Positions 12,407 to 20,903 of a stretch of DNA of 64,000 bases are shown here, in pieces. The stretch lies in NCBI GenBank assembly GCA_020847735.1, contig JADLBL010000012.1:78096-142095 (forward strand), given 5' to 3'. Origin of the DNA: Candidatus Eisenbacteria bacterium. Its GTDB lineage: Bacteria > Eisenbacteria > RBG-16-71-46. The position numbers and the translations under genes were made by a program. Every line of letters starts with the position of its first letter. The first letter of the stretch is position 1. A model generated the notes under the pieces. It did not search any database. It saw only the letters and a program-made list of their open reading frames with translations, and had not been told where the DNA came from.

Positions 12407-13054
12407 TCAGCCGGCCATGAGCTTCATGGTGTAGCCGGCCGCGAGGGTGATGCCGAGGTTGTCGTCCAGCGGGATCGGCAGGATCTCGACGAGGGTCGCC
12501 GCGAGCGCGCCCGCCACCAGCACCGGAAGCGTGAGCGGCGAGACCGCGCTGACGTAGCCGGCCCACGCGAGGCACGCGAGAAAGCAGCCCGCCGCTCCCT
12601 CGAGCGTCTTGTTGAAGACGCGGTGGCGTCCCCAGCCGCGCCCGACGAGCGCGCCCATCGCGTCGCCGAGCACGGTGAATCCGAGCGCAGCCGCGGCGAC
12701 CGGCTGGGAGAAGATTTCGATCGCCAGCAACGAGGCGAGCAGCAGGTAGGTCGAACCGAGAAGGCTGAAGCGCTCGTGCTCGCGGATCAGCTCCCCGAGG
12801 AACTGACGGAAGAACCGGCGCACGCGATCCTCGTGCAGGCGCAGCAGGTCGAGCGCCACCGCGCCGGCGGTGAGCGCGATGAACAGCAGTTCGAACTGCT
12901 TGCGCCCGCGCGGCCACGGCAGCACCTCGTGCAGCAGGTCGAGCGGCAGGACCAGGAAGCAGAGGTGGATCGCCTTGCGGCGCGCCTCGGAGAGCCACTG
13001 CGGTGAACGCAGAGGCCCGAGCGGTCCGACGGGGGCGGGCGTGGGCTCGTGCAC
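12407..13054 (-). CDS. Dolichol/phytol/diacylglycerol kinase-like (SEC59/VTE5 family) membrane protein
   Basis: A 215-aa multi-pass membrane protein. The family signature is clear in the C-terminal half: LGDAMGALVGRGWGRHRVF then KTLEGAAGCF, and near the end AATLVEILPIPLDDNLGITL. Relatives are CTP-dependent lipid kinases (dolichol, phytol, DGK1) related to CdsA. The start RRKAIHLCFL is also typical (R-K-x-xH). Substrate in bacteria is uncertain; polyprenol, phytol or diacylglycerol are possible. The GTG at 13054 (MHEPTP) lies six bases after a TAAGGT box with no ribosome site, another possible leaderless start. CdsA itself is a less likely reading because its longer signature is absent. Confidence 0.75.
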   Translation of the reverse strand: MHEPTPAPVGPLGPLRSPQWLSEARRKAIHLCFLVLPLDLLHEVLPWPRGRKQFELLFIALTAGAVALDLLRLHEDRVRRFFRQFLGELIREHERFSLLGSTYLLLASLLAIEIFSQPVAAAALGFTVLGDAMGALVGRGWGRHRVFNKTLEGAAGCFLACLAWAGYVSAVSPLTLPVLVAGALAATLVEILPIPLDDNLGITLAAGYTMKLMAG

Positions 13055-13060
13055 GCCGGA

Positions 13061-13066
13061 ACCTTA
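13061..13066 (-). promoter_or_regulatory. Possible -10 element directly before the dolichol-kinase-like gene
   Basis: TAAGGT on the minus strand, six bases before the GTG start. No convincing -35 at 17-19 bases, so this is weak on its own. It is listed because the same spacing to the start codon occurs at purN, secA and the SpoIIE phosphatase. Confidence 0.25.
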
Positions 13067-13076
13067 GCCCGTCGCA

Positions 13077-13103
13077 ATCCCGCACCGCCAGCGGTGGCGG
13101 GAT
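13077..13103 (-). terminator. Imperfect hairpin after the Slt-like transglycosylase gene
   Basis: ATCCCGC and GCGGGAT arms with a further ACC/GGT pairing, one bulged base and a 6-nt loop. No T run follows. Located about 90 nt past the transglycosylase stop. The rest of the gap 13055-13192 is GC-rich with no other feature seen. Confidence 0.4.
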
Positions 13104-13192
13104 CCGCGCGGCGCGCGGGCGAACGGGCGCGTCCGCGCCGCGCCGCCGAGGTGCGCTCTCGGGGCGTGCGTCCGCCGGACCGGCGGGCATCC

Positions 13193-15271
13193 TTAAGGAG
13201 CGGACGTCGGGCGAAGTTCGCGGTAGGCCTGGCGGAAGCCGAGGATGCGGCGCGCGTAGTCCTGGGAGTCCGAGTTCGAAGCGAACTCCGCGAACAGCGC
13301 CTCGCCCCCGCGTTCGATCAGTTCGCGCCAGTCGCGCCGGATCGTGGAGGGACCGGCGTTGTAGGCGGCGAGCGCGACCGCGTCCCGGTCGCCGAAGCGT
13401 TCGCGCAGGCGCGCCAGATAGCGCGCGCCGAAGCGAATCGAGGTGTCCGGCGCGAACAGGCCGGCTTCGGTCGGCTGCGGCTCCCGGAGCCAGCGTGCGA
13501 CGTCCCCCGCGGTCGAGAGCTTGAGCTGCGCCAGGCCCAGCGCGTCGCTTCGCGAGCGGGCGCGCGGGTCGAAGCGGCTCTCCTGCCGCAGCAGCGCCCA
13601 GAGCAGCGCGCGCTCGATGCCGAGCGACTCCGCGGCGGCGACCTCGGATTCGAACGCCGGTGGATAGGCCCACGGCGCGATGGCCCACGCGAGGCTGTCG
13701 TCGCGCGACTCGCTCGCGGCCGTGAACGCGCGTTCCGCCCAGCGGGTGCCCTGCGCGGTTCGTCCGAGACGGAAGGCGCGACCGGCGGCGTCCAGCCACT
13801 CCGCGGGCGCCGGTTCGTGGCCGGCGAGCTTGGCCGCCAGCTCGCGCATCTCGTCGTCGCCGAGGCCCCAGGCGTCGTCCCAGCGCACGAGCCCGGCCCC
13901 CGAATCCGCCGCCACCGGCTCCGCCACGGTGTGCCTCCAGCCGGTGACCCCGAGGGTCTCGCGAGCCGCGGAGCGGTAGAACGAGTAACCCGGCAGGATC
14001 GCCACGGTCGCCAGCAGGGAATCGCCGGTCGTGCGCTCGTCACTCCGCAGGGCCACGCCGAGCCAGAACCGCGCCGCTTCCGAGCGCGAGCGGCGCCACC
14101 AGCTGCGCGCCGAGTCCCGCTCGCCGCGTGCGAACTCCGCAAGGCCGGCGCGCACGCAGGCCTCGTCCGCGCGCGAACCGCCGAGCCGTGCCACCTCGCG
14201 CAGCCCCGCCAGGGCCACGGTCCAGCGGCTTTGGTCCTCGGCTTCCCTCGCCGCCTCCCACCAGGCGGTGGATCGCAGCCCGTCCGGTCCGTCCGATCGG
14301 CCGATGGACGCGAACGCCGAGAGCGCCGAGTCGGTCGCCCCCGCGTCGCGCAGGGCGCGCGCGCGCTCGAGCGCGACGCGCAGGCGCGGCAGGCCAGGCG
14401 GCGCGTGCGCCGCGGCGCTCTCGGCGGCGGCGAACGCGCTCCGCGGCTGCCGCGCGCCGCGCAGCACTTCGGCCAGCCGCAGCGTCGTCTGCCAGCGTTC
14501 GGCCGGCTCGACTCGCGCCCGCAGGTGGCGCAGGCGCCGGAGGGCCGAGCCGCGCGCGCCACGCAGCACCTCGGACTCGGCGCCGGCGCGTTCGTCGGCG
14601 ACGGCGAGCGACTCGCCGCGTGAGCGGGCGAGGGAGTCGAGCAGGGCGAGCGCACCGCCGGAGGGTCCCAGCGCCGGGTACCGCCGAAGCGTGGCCCGGG
14701 CGATGTCCGCGGCGCGTTCGGGGTCTCCGCGCGCCGCCGAGAGCCGTGCCCGCGACAGCGACAGGGCCGCGCGCTCGCCATCGGGCCAGAGAGCCGTCGC
14801 CGCACTCGAAAGCAGCGAGTCCGCAAGCACCGTGTCGCCTCTCGCGACGGCCAGCTCGGCGCGTGCCCGCACGGCGTCCCAGGCCCACGGTGAGGCGGCC
14901 AGCCGGGGCGAAGCGAGCACCGAGTCGGCGCGCGCCTCGAGGCCGCGCGCGAGGCAGGCGCGCGCGTACTCGCGCAGCGCGACCGCGGGAACGAGCGCAT
15001 CGGCGGCCCGCGCGGCCCAGGCACCGAGCGTGTCCCCCGAGGCGGCCAGCACGCGGCCCGGGTCGTGGGCGAGCGTGTCGCGAGGGGACCCGGTGCCGCC
15101 GCCGGGCGACGGGTCGGGCAGGCAGGCCCGCTCGCACCAGCGCACCCGGCCGCCTTCGAGCCGCGGCCACCACGCCGCCGCTCCCGCATCCGGGGCGGCT
15201 GTCAGCGCCAGCAACGCGACCCACAACACGCCGCGCGTGGTGCGAACCCGGGCCCCCCGGTTCACTCCCAC
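13193..15271 (-). CDS. Soluble lytic murein transglycosylase (Slt70-like)
   Basis: Cleaves peptidoglycan glycan strands with formation of anhydro-muropeptides; periplasmic. The 692-aa product starts with a signal peptide (hydrophobic GVLWVALLALTAAPDAGA), continues as a long alpha-helical superhelix of TPR-like repeats, and ends with an SLT domain at about 555-680: catalytic Glu in LLRQESRFDP, SDALGLAQL, IRFGARYLARL and ALAAYNAGPSTI. The overall layout matches Slt70 rather than MltC/D. The start at 15271 overlaps the guaA end by 10 bp, so it is the last gene of the purine run. Arg-rich Ser/Ala repeats make the superhelix poorly alignable by eye. Confidence 0.9.
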   Translation of the reverse strand: MGVNRGARVRTTRGVLWVALLALTAAPDAGAAAWWPRLEGGRVRWCERACLPDPSPGGGTGSPRDTLAHDPGRVLAASGDTLGAWAARAADALVPAVALREYARACLARGLEARADSVLASPRLAASPWAWDAVRARAELAVARGDTVLADSLLSSAATALWPDGERAALSLSRARLSAARGDPERAADIARATLRRYPALGPSGGALALLDSLARSRGESLAVADERAGAESEVLRGARGSALRRLRHLRARVEPAERWQTTLRLAEVLRGARQPRSAFAAAESAAAHAPPGLPRLRVALERARALRDAGATDSALSAFASIGRSDGPDGLRSTAWWEAAREAEDQSRWTVALAGLREVARLGGSRADEACVRAGLAEFARGERDSARSWWRRSRSEAARFWLGVALRSDERTTGDSLLATVAILPGYSFYRSAARETLGVTGWRHTVAEPVAADSGAGLVRWDDAWGLGDDEMRELAAKLAGHEPAPAEWLDAAGRAFRLGRTAQGTRWAERAFTAASESRDDSLAWAIAPWAYPPAFESEVAAAESLGIERALLWALLRQESRFDPRARSRSDALGLAQLKLSTAGDVARWLREPQPTEAGLFAPDTSIRFGARYLARLRERFGDRDAVALAAYNAGPSTIRRDWRELIERGGEALFAEFASNSDSQDYARRILGFRQAYRELRPTSAP

Positions 15272-16800
15272 TCGATCGTCGCCGGCGGCTTGCTGGTCAC
15301 GTCGAAGACGACGCGGTTGACGCCGCGCACCTCGTTGGCGATGCGGCTGGCGATGCGCGCGAGCAGTGCGGGCGGCAGGCGCGTCCAGTCGGCGGTCATG
15401 CCGTCCACGCTGTTCACCGCGCGCAGCGCGATCACCTTCTCGTAGGAGCGCTCGTCACCCTTGACGCCGACGGTCGAGACCGGCAGGAGCACGGCGAACG
15501 CCTGCCAGGTGCGGGCGTACCACTTCGCGCGCCGCAGTTCCTCCATATAGATGGCGTCGGCCCGGCGCACGATCTCGAGGTCGGCCCCGTTCACCGGACC
15601 GAGGATGCGCACCGCGAGTCCGGGCCCCGGGAACGGGTGGCGGTCCACGAGGTGCGCGGGCAGTCCCAGCTCGCGGCCCAGCGCGCGGACCTCGTCCTTG
15701 AACAGCCACTTGAGCGGCTCCACCAGCTCGAGCGTCATCCACTCCGGCAGGCCGCCGACGTTGTGGTGCGACTTGATGACCTGCGAGCCGTGCCCCGCCG
15801 AGGCGGACTCGATGACGTCCGGGTAGAGCGTGCCCTGGGCGAGGAAGTTCACCTCGCCGATACGCTTCGATTCCTCCTCGAAGACGGCCACGAACTCGTT
15901 GCCGATGATCTTGCGCTTGCGCTCGGGATCGGCGACACCGGCGAGCTTGTCGAGGAACCGCGCCTGCGCATTCACGACCCGCAGGTTCAGGTGGCGCTTC
16001 TCCCCCAGTTCGCGCCACACCTCGGCGGCTTCGTCCTCGCGCATCAGCCCGTGGTCCACGAGCACGCACGTCAGCCGGTCGCCGATCGCGCGGTGAATGA
16101 GCGTCGCGGCGACGGTGGAGTCCACGCCGCCCGAAAGGCCGCACAGGACCCGTCCCCCTCCCACCTGCGCGCGGACGTCGCGGACCGCCTCGCGCACGAA
16201 GTTCTTCATGGACCAGCCACCCTTCAGGCGCGCCACTCTGAAGAGGAAGTTCTGCAGCACCCGTTTCCCATAGGGCGAGTGCACCACCTCGGGGTGGAAC
16301 TGGATGAGGTGGAACGGCAGCTTCTCGTGGCGCGCCGCCGCGAAGGCGCAGTTCGAGGTGTGCGCCACCTTCTGCCAGCGCGGCCCGAGCGACTTCACCT
16401 CGTCGCCGTGGCTCATCCACGCCCGGAAACGCTTCGGCACGCCGGCGAAGAGCGGCGAGCTCCGGTCCAGGACGAACGTCGCGACGCCGTACTCGGCGTG
16501 TTTCGCCTTCGCGACCTCACCTCCCATGAGCTGCTGCGTCACCTGGAAGCCGTAGCAGATGCCGAGCAGCGGCTTGCCGAGCGCGAAGATTCCGGCGTCC
16601 GGCATGGGCGCCTCGGCGCGGTAGCCGCTCGCGGGTGAACCCGAGAGGACGATCGCCGAGGGCCGCTTCGCGCGGATGGCCCCGAGCGGCGTGGTGCCGG
16701 GCACGATCTCCGAGTAGACGCCCAGTTCGCGCACGCGCCGGGCGATGAGCTGGGTGTACTGCGAACCGAAATCGAGGATCAGAACGATTTCCCGACTCAT
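15262..16800 (-). CDS. guaA: GMP synthase (glutamine-hydrolysing)
   Basis: Converts XMP to GMP using ATP and glutamine. The 512-aa enzyme has a class I glutamine amidotransferase domain (ILDFGSQYTQLIARRVRELG at the start, nucleophile Cys82 in GICYGFQ, His/Glu in FHPEVVHSPYG) and an ATP-pyrophosphatase domain with LSGGVDSTV (about 222-230), ending in the dimerisation domain RVVFDVTSKPPATIEWE. Start ATG at 16800 has AGGAAGG about 10 bases before it. It lies 87 bp after purH with a short basic open frame between them. Confidence 0.98.
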   Translation of the reverse strand: MSREIVLILDFGSQYTQLIARRVRELGVYSEIVPGTTPLGAIRAKRPSAIVLSGSPASGYRAEAPMPDAGIFALGKPLLGICYGFQVTQQLMGGEVAKAKHAEYGVATFVLDRSSPLFAGVPKRFRAWMSHGDEVKSLGPRWQKVAHTSNCAFAAARHEKLPFHLIQFHPEVVHSPYGKRVLQNFLFRVARLKGGWSMKNFVREAVRDVRAQVGGGRVLCGLSGGVDSTVAATLIHRAIGDRLTCVLVDHGLMREDEAAEVWRELGEKRHLNLRVVNAQARFLDKLAGVADPERKRKIIGNEFVAVFEEESKRIGEVNFLAQGTLYPDVIESASAGHGSQVIKSHHNVGGLPEWMTLELVEPLKWLFKDEVRALGRELGLPAHLVDRHPFPGPGLAVRILGPVNGADLEIVRRADAIYMEELRRAKWYARTWQAFAVLLPVSTVGVKGDERSYEKVIALRAVNSVDGMTADWTRLPPALLARIASRIANEVRGVNRVVFDVTSKPPATIEWE

Positions 16801-16804
16801 CGGC

Positions 16805-16873
16805 TCAGGCCTTCCTCGCGGGGCCCGTGCGCTTCGCGGCGGCGGGCTTCCGGGTCGTCTGCTTGGCCGCCAC
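16805..16873 (-). CDS. Possible 22-residue Lys/Ala-rich peptide between purH and guaA
   Basis: A GTG-initiated frame of 22 codons encodes AAKQTTRKPAAAKRTG followed by a basic end, a histone-H1-like composition unlike chance Arg-rich GC sequence. It ends just before the guaA start and its last codons contain the guaA ribosome site. No ribosome site of its own is visible. It could be a real micropeptide, a leader that couples purH and guaA, or a relic of a basic tail once fused to a neighbour. Low confidence as a gene. Confidence 0.2.
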   Translation of the reverse strand: MAAKQTTRKPAAAKRTGPARKA

Positions 16874-16887
16874 CCGGGCGCGGCCGC

Positions 16888-18465
16888 TCAATGGCGGAAC
16901 GTCCTGCGATCGGTGAACACCATGGCCACGCCGAGCCGGTCGGCTTCGGCGATCACCTCGGCGTCGCGCACCGAACCGCCCGGCTGGACGATCGCGAGAA
17001 TCCCCGCCTCGGCCGCATGCGTGACGCTGTCCGCGAACGGGAAGAAGCCGTCGCTCGCCAGCACCACGCCGTGCACGTCGTGCCCGGCGCGGCGCGCCTT
17101 CATGAGCGCGACGTCCACCGCATCCACGCGCGAGGTCTGGCCGCTGCCGAGGCCGATGAGCTCCTCGCCGCGCGCCAGCACGACGGCGTTCGAACGCGCC
17201 GCGGCGCACACTTCCCAGGCGAACCGCAGCGACTCCGACTCCTCGCGGTCCGGAGCGCGCCGCGTGACCGTGCGCCACGGAGGCGGCGCGCCGGGTTCGC
17301 CCCGCTGGAGCAGGGCCCACGGGCCGACGAGCCGCACGGCCCATGGATCGGCGCAGGCCAGGTCTGCCGCCGTCAGACGCAGCAGGCGGGCGTTCTTCTT
17401 GCCGCGCAGCGCCGCGTCGGCCGCGGGCTCGATCCCGGGGAAGGCGATACACTCGACGAACTGGTCGTGCAGCGCCCGCGCCGTCGCCTCGTCGAGCGTG
17501 CGGTTGAAGGCCACGATGCCGCCGAACGACGACAGGGAGTCCGCGTCGCGGGCCAGCGAATAGGCGTCCTCGAGCGTGTCGGCGCACGCCACGCCGCAGG
17601 GCTGGTTGTGCTTGACGATCACGCAGGCGGGGCGTTCGAAGCGCCAGACGAGGGAGACCGCCGCCTCCAGGTCGAGCAGGTTGTTGTACGAGAGTTCCTT
17701 GCCTTCGCGCCAGGCGGACAGCTCGTGCAACGTGCCGCCGCGCGCGTACAGCGCCGCGACCTGGTGCGGATTCTCGCCGTAGCGAAGCGTCCGCGCGCGC
17801 TCGAGCACGAGTGCGTGCGTCGCCGGGGGTTCGCCGGGCGGTCCGAGGCGGCGCGCGAGCTCGGCGGCGATCGCGCCGTCGTAGCGGGCCGTCCGCGTGA
17901 ACCCGCCGAGCGCCCAGCGGCGGCGGTCCTCCGCGGTCACGCCGCGCGCGAGCGACTCCAGCACCTCGGTGTACTGCGCGACGTCGTGGACCACGATCAC
18001 TCCCTCGTGGTTCTTGGCCGCGGCACGCAGCAGCGCCACGCCCCCGATGTCGATTTCCTCGATCATGCCGGCGTCCTCGAGCGGCGCGGCGCGTTCCTCG
18101 AAGGGGTACAGGGTCACCGCCACGAGGTCGATGGGTTCGAGCCCGCGCGCCGCCAGCGCCGCGAGATCCTCCGGCCGATCGCGCCGCGCCAGGATCGGCG
18201 CGTGGACGTGAGGGTGCAGGGTCTTCACCCGCCCGCCGAGCATCTCCGGAAAACCGGTCCACTGCTCCACCGCGGTGACTTCGACGCCCGCCTCCCGCAG
18301 ATGCGCCGCGGTGCCGTCGCTCGCGAGCAGACGGGTGCCTCCCCCGGCCAGTGCGCGCGCGAACGCCACGGCCCCCGACTTGTCCGACAGCGACAGCAGC
18401 GCCGCGCGCGGCCATCCCGGCGTCGCGGTCCGCGGCGCGGCCGGCCGCGGCGACGGACCGTTCAT
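16888..18465 (-). CDS. purH: Bifunctional AICAR transformylase / IMP cyclohydrolase PurH
   Basis: Catalyses the last two steps of IMP synthesis. The 525-aa protein has the MGS-like cyclohydrolase domain first (ALLSLSDKSGAVAFARAL, GGRVKTLHPHVHAPILAR, near residues 22-85) and the AICAR transformylase domain after it (LRYGENPHQVAALY, ELSYNNLLDLEAA, IVKHNQPCGVA, GSGQTSRVDAV, SDGFFPFADSV), ending in the characteristic RTFRH. ATG at 18465 overlaps the purC stop by four bases (ATGA). Length and motifs are normal. Confidence 0.98.
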   Translation of the reverse strand: MNGPSPRPAAPRTATPGWPRAALLSLSDKSGAVAFARALAGGGTRLLASDGTAAHLREAGVEVTAVEQWTGFPEMLGGRVKTLHPHVHAPILARRDRPEDLAALAARGLEPIDLVAVTLYPFEERAAPLEDAGMIEEIDIGGVALLRAAAKNHEGVIVVHDVAQYTEVLESLARGVTAEDRRRWALGGFTRTARYDGAIAAELARRLGPPGEPPATHALVLERARTLRYGENPHQVAALYARGGTLHELSAWREGKELSYNNLLDLEAAVSLVWRFERPACVIVKHNQPCGVACADTLEDAYSLARDADSLSSFGGIVAFNRTLDEATARALHDQFVECIAFPGIEPAADAALRGKKNARLLRLTAADLACADPWAVRLVGPWALLQRGEPGAPPPWRTVTRRAPDREESESLRFAWEVCAAARSNAVVLARGEELIGLGSGQTSRVDAVDVALMKARRAGHDVHGVVLASDGFFPFADSVTHAAEAGILAIVQPGGSVRDAEVIAEADRLGVAMVFTDRRTFRH

Positions 18466-19394
18466 CGAGGCCCTCCCGACAACCTGCGAATCGCCTCGAG
18501 GTAGCGTTCCTGCGTCTTCTCCACCACTTCGGCGGGCAGCACGGGAGCCGGCGGCTCGTGATTCCAGCCGCTGCGGTCGAGCCAGTCGCGCACGTACTGC
18601 TTGTCGAAGCTCAGGAGCTGGCCGGCCTCGTACTCCGTCCGGTCCCAGTAGCGCGACGAGTCGGGCGAGAGCGCTTCGTCGATCAGGGTCAGCTGCCCGT
18701 CCACGCGGCCGAACTCGAACTTGGTGTCGGCGAGCACCAGGCCCCGGTCCCACGCCCAGCGCCGCGCTTCCTCGTAGAGGGCCAGGCTTCGCGTGCGCAG
18801 CGCTTCGGCGGTCGCGCGACCGGTGATCCCGCACAGGGTCTCGAACGAAATGTTCTCGTCGTGGCCGGTGTCGTTCTTGGTCGCCGGCGTGAAGATCGCC
18901 GGTTCGAGCTTCGCGCCGTCGCGCAGGCCCGCGGGCAGCGCGATTCCGCAGACGCTTCGGGAACGCTGGTACTCCTTCCAGCCGCTGCCCGTCAGGTAGC
19001 CGCGAACCACGCACTCGATGTCGATGCGCTGGGCGCGCCGCACGAGCTGGCCGCGCCCCTGCAGCCGCGCGGCGTGCTCGCGAAAGGGGGACGGAAACAT
19101 CGCCGCGTCGTCCGAGACCAGGTGATGGGGCCGGGCGCTGGCGAGATGCTTCATCCAGAACGCGCTGATGAGCGAGAGAATCGCGCCCTTGCCCGGAATG
19201 GGCGTCGGCAGGATCGAGTCGTACGCCGACAGGCGGTCGCTCGCCACGATCACGAAGTGGTCGGGTCCCGCCTCGTAGACGGTCCGGACCTTGCCGCGCC
19301 GGAAAAGCTTCGCGCCGGGAACCTCGACGTCCGGCACGGCATTGCGGACTTCGAGGACTTCGGGGGCAACGGCGATGGGGGCGATGTCGTTCAC
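18462..19394 (-). CDS. purC: Phosphoribosylaminoimidazole-succinocarboxamide synthase (SAICAR synthetase)
   Basis: Joins CAIR and aspartate in de novo purine synthesis. The 310-aa form resembles the longer, yeast-like PurC: RRGKVRTVYEAG (about 32-43), VASDRLSAYDSILPTPIPGKG, ECVVRGYLTGSGWKEYQ, DTKFEFG and IDEALSPDSSRYW are all present. The start is a GTG with GGGAGGAG before it. It follows the HAD gene by 49 bp and overlaps purH by four bases. Confidence 0.97.
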   Translation of the reverse strand: MNDIAPIAVAPEVLEVRNAVPDVEVPGAKLFRRGKVRTVYEAGPDHFVIVASDRLSAYDSILPTPIPGKGAILSLISAFWMKHLASARPHHLVSDDAAMFPSPFREHAARLQGRGQLVRRAQRIDIECVVRGYLTGSGWKEYQRSRSVCGIALPAGLRDGAKLEPAIFTPATKNDTGHDENISFETLCGITGRATAEALRTRSLALYEEARRWAWDRGLVLADTKFEFGRVDGQLTLIDEALSPDSSRYWDRTEYEAGQLLSFDKQYVRDWLDRSGWNHEPPAPVLPAEVVEKTQERYLEAIRRLSGGPR

Positions 19395-19443
19395 GTTCTC
19401 CTCCCGCCGCCTCGCGGGACGGCCGTTCAGGTGATCGCGCTGC

Positions 19444-20217
19444 TCAGGGAACCGGGTCGCTGCCGGCAGGTGTGGCGAAACGTTCGCTCAGGTGTCGCGG
19501 CAGCCGGCCGATCGACGGGATGCTCGGGACCGAACCACCGGCATAATCGCCGAACGGGTCGAGAAGTACGAAGTGCATTCCGGCCGCGCGGGCGCCCGCC
19601 TCGTCCACCGAGCGGAGATCGCCCACGTACAGCGCCCGCTCCGCGGGGACGCCCATGCGCGCGAGGCCGATCCGGAAGATCTCCGGATCCGGCTTCTCGA
19701 CACCCACGATCTGCGAGTCCACCACGAACTCGAGCCCGGTCCGCGTCCCGCTCTCGACGAGGTGCTCCTCGGCGCGTCCGTCGGAGTTGCTGATGCACGC
19801 GGCACGCAGGCCCAGTGCGAGCACCCCGGCGATCGCGTCGCTCGCGCCTTCGTTGGCCCGCGACCACAATTTCGCGTCCGAAGCCTGGCGCGCGTGCACC
19901 GCGGCGAGCGCCTCCTCGAGCAACGGATGCCGGCAGCCCGCCCCCTCCAGCATGCCGGCGTAGTACGCCTCGAGCGCATCCAGCGTGGCGGCGTTCGGCG
20001 GCACGTCACCCGCCCGCGGCCGGCGTCGGGCGGCGGATTCGTCGTACATGCGCCGCCCGCGAACTTCCGCCCGGCGCACGGCTTCGGCGTCCGCCTCGAC
20101 GCCCAGCCCGCGAAGCATTTCGCCGATCCACTCGAAATCGATGCGCACGAGCGTGCCGCCGGCATCGAAGAAGACCGCTTCAAGCGCTGGAGCCAAACCC
20201 CTGTCCGACTCACTCAT
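19444..20217 (-). CDS. HAD-superfamily hydrolase
   Basis: A 257-aa cytosolic phosphatase-like protein. HAD motif I is FFDAGGTLV (nucleophile Asp; the second Asp of DxD is replaced by Gly, as in DAGGT subfamilies), motif II is SNSDG, and motifs III/IV are GVEKPDPEIF and YVGDLRSVDEAGARAAG. A helical cap lies between residues 20 and 100. Substrate is unknown. Its ATG overlaps the purN stop by 8 bp, placing it within the purine genes; dephosphorylation of a nucleotide or a pathway intermediate is possible, but that is a guess from context. Confidence 0.85.
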   Translation of the reverse strand: MSESDRGLAPALEAVFFDAGGTLVRIDFEWIGEMLRGLGVEADAEAVRRAEVRGRRMYDESAARRRPRAGDVPPNAATLDALEAYYAGMLEGAGCRHPLLEEALAAVHARQASDAKLWSRANEGASDAIAGVLALGLRAACISNSDGRAEEHLVESGTRTGLEFVVDSQIVGVEKPDPEIFRIGLARMGVPAERALYVGDLRSVDEAGARAAGMHFVLLDPFGDYAGGSVPSIPSIGRLPRHLSERFATPAGSDPVP

Positions 20218-20848
20218 GCGCCGCTTCCTTCGCGTGAAAGACGAGCCGGCCGTCGGCGACGGTCCACGGTTCGCCGAGAAACCGGCGCACGGCCCGCGGG
20301 TACAGGGAGTGCTCCGCCTCGTGAATCCGGGCCTCCAGCGATTCGAGGCTCTCCCCCTGGACCACCGCGACCTTCGCCTGCGCCACGATCGGGCCGGCGT
20401 CGAGCGCGTCCTCGACCAGGTGCACCGTGCAGCCCGTCACGCTGACGCCCTGGCGCCACGCACGGCCGATCGCGTCCAACCCCGGAAACGCCGGCAGCAG
20501 CGAAGGGTGAATGTTGAGCAACCGTCGGGCGTACGCCGTGAGCATCGGCGCGTGCAGGCGCCGCATGAAACCCGCGAGCAGCACGAGGCTGATGTCGCGC
20601 TGCGCGAGCGCTTCGAGCCACGGGCGTTCGTCCTCGAGACGCGTGCGGAAGGACCCCGTGGGCGGCGTCAGCGCCTCGATGCCCAGGCGCCGGGCGCGCT
20701 CGAGGACCGGCGCGTGGGCGTTGTCGCTGAGCAGCGCCACGATCGTGCCGCCCAGTTCGCCGCGCCGGGCGGCGGCGGCGAGGGCCTCGAAGTTGGAGCC
20801 GTTGCCGGAAGCGAAAACGGCGATGCGGACCGGGCTGGAGGCGGGCAC
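20210..20848 (-). CDS. purN: Phosphoribosylglycinamide formyltransferase PurN
   Basis: Transfers a formyl group from 10-formyl-THF to GAR, an early purine step. The 212-aa product has ASGNGSNFEAL at its N-terminus, LAGFMRRL with the substrate loop, the catalytic NIHPSLLPAFPGLDA and the Asp in VEDALDAGPIVAQ. The GTG at 20848 is chosen: it gives PVRIAVFASGNGSN at the expected place and lies 5 bases behind a good -10 box, with no ribosome site, so leaderless translation is likely. First gene of purN-HAD-purC-purH-guaA. Confidence 0.95.
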   Translation of the reverse strand: MPASSPVRIAVFASGNGSNFEALAAAARRGELGGTIVALLSDNAHAPVLERARRLGIEALTPPTGSFRTRLEDERPWLEALAQRDISLVLLAGFMRRLHAPMLTAYARRLLNIHPSLLPAFPGLDAIGRAWRQGVSVTGCTVHLVEDALDAGPIVAQAKVAVVQGESLESLEARIHEAEHSLYPRAVRRFLGEPWTVADGRLVFHAKEAAHE

Positions 20849-20853
20849 GCCGC

Positions 20854-20883
20854 AATCTAGCGTGACGGCGCTCGCACCGGCAA
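20854..20883 (-). promoter_or_regulatory. Promoter of the purN-guaA run (leaderless geometry)
   Basis: Minus strand TTGCCG, 18 bases, TAGATT, then five bases and the purN GTG. Both boxes fit the form repeated across the window. Transcription would begin within one or two bases of the start codon, and no Shine-Dalgarno is present. Confidence 0.6.
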
Positions 20884-20903
20884 GGAGGGCCGCGTGCGCA
20901 CGC

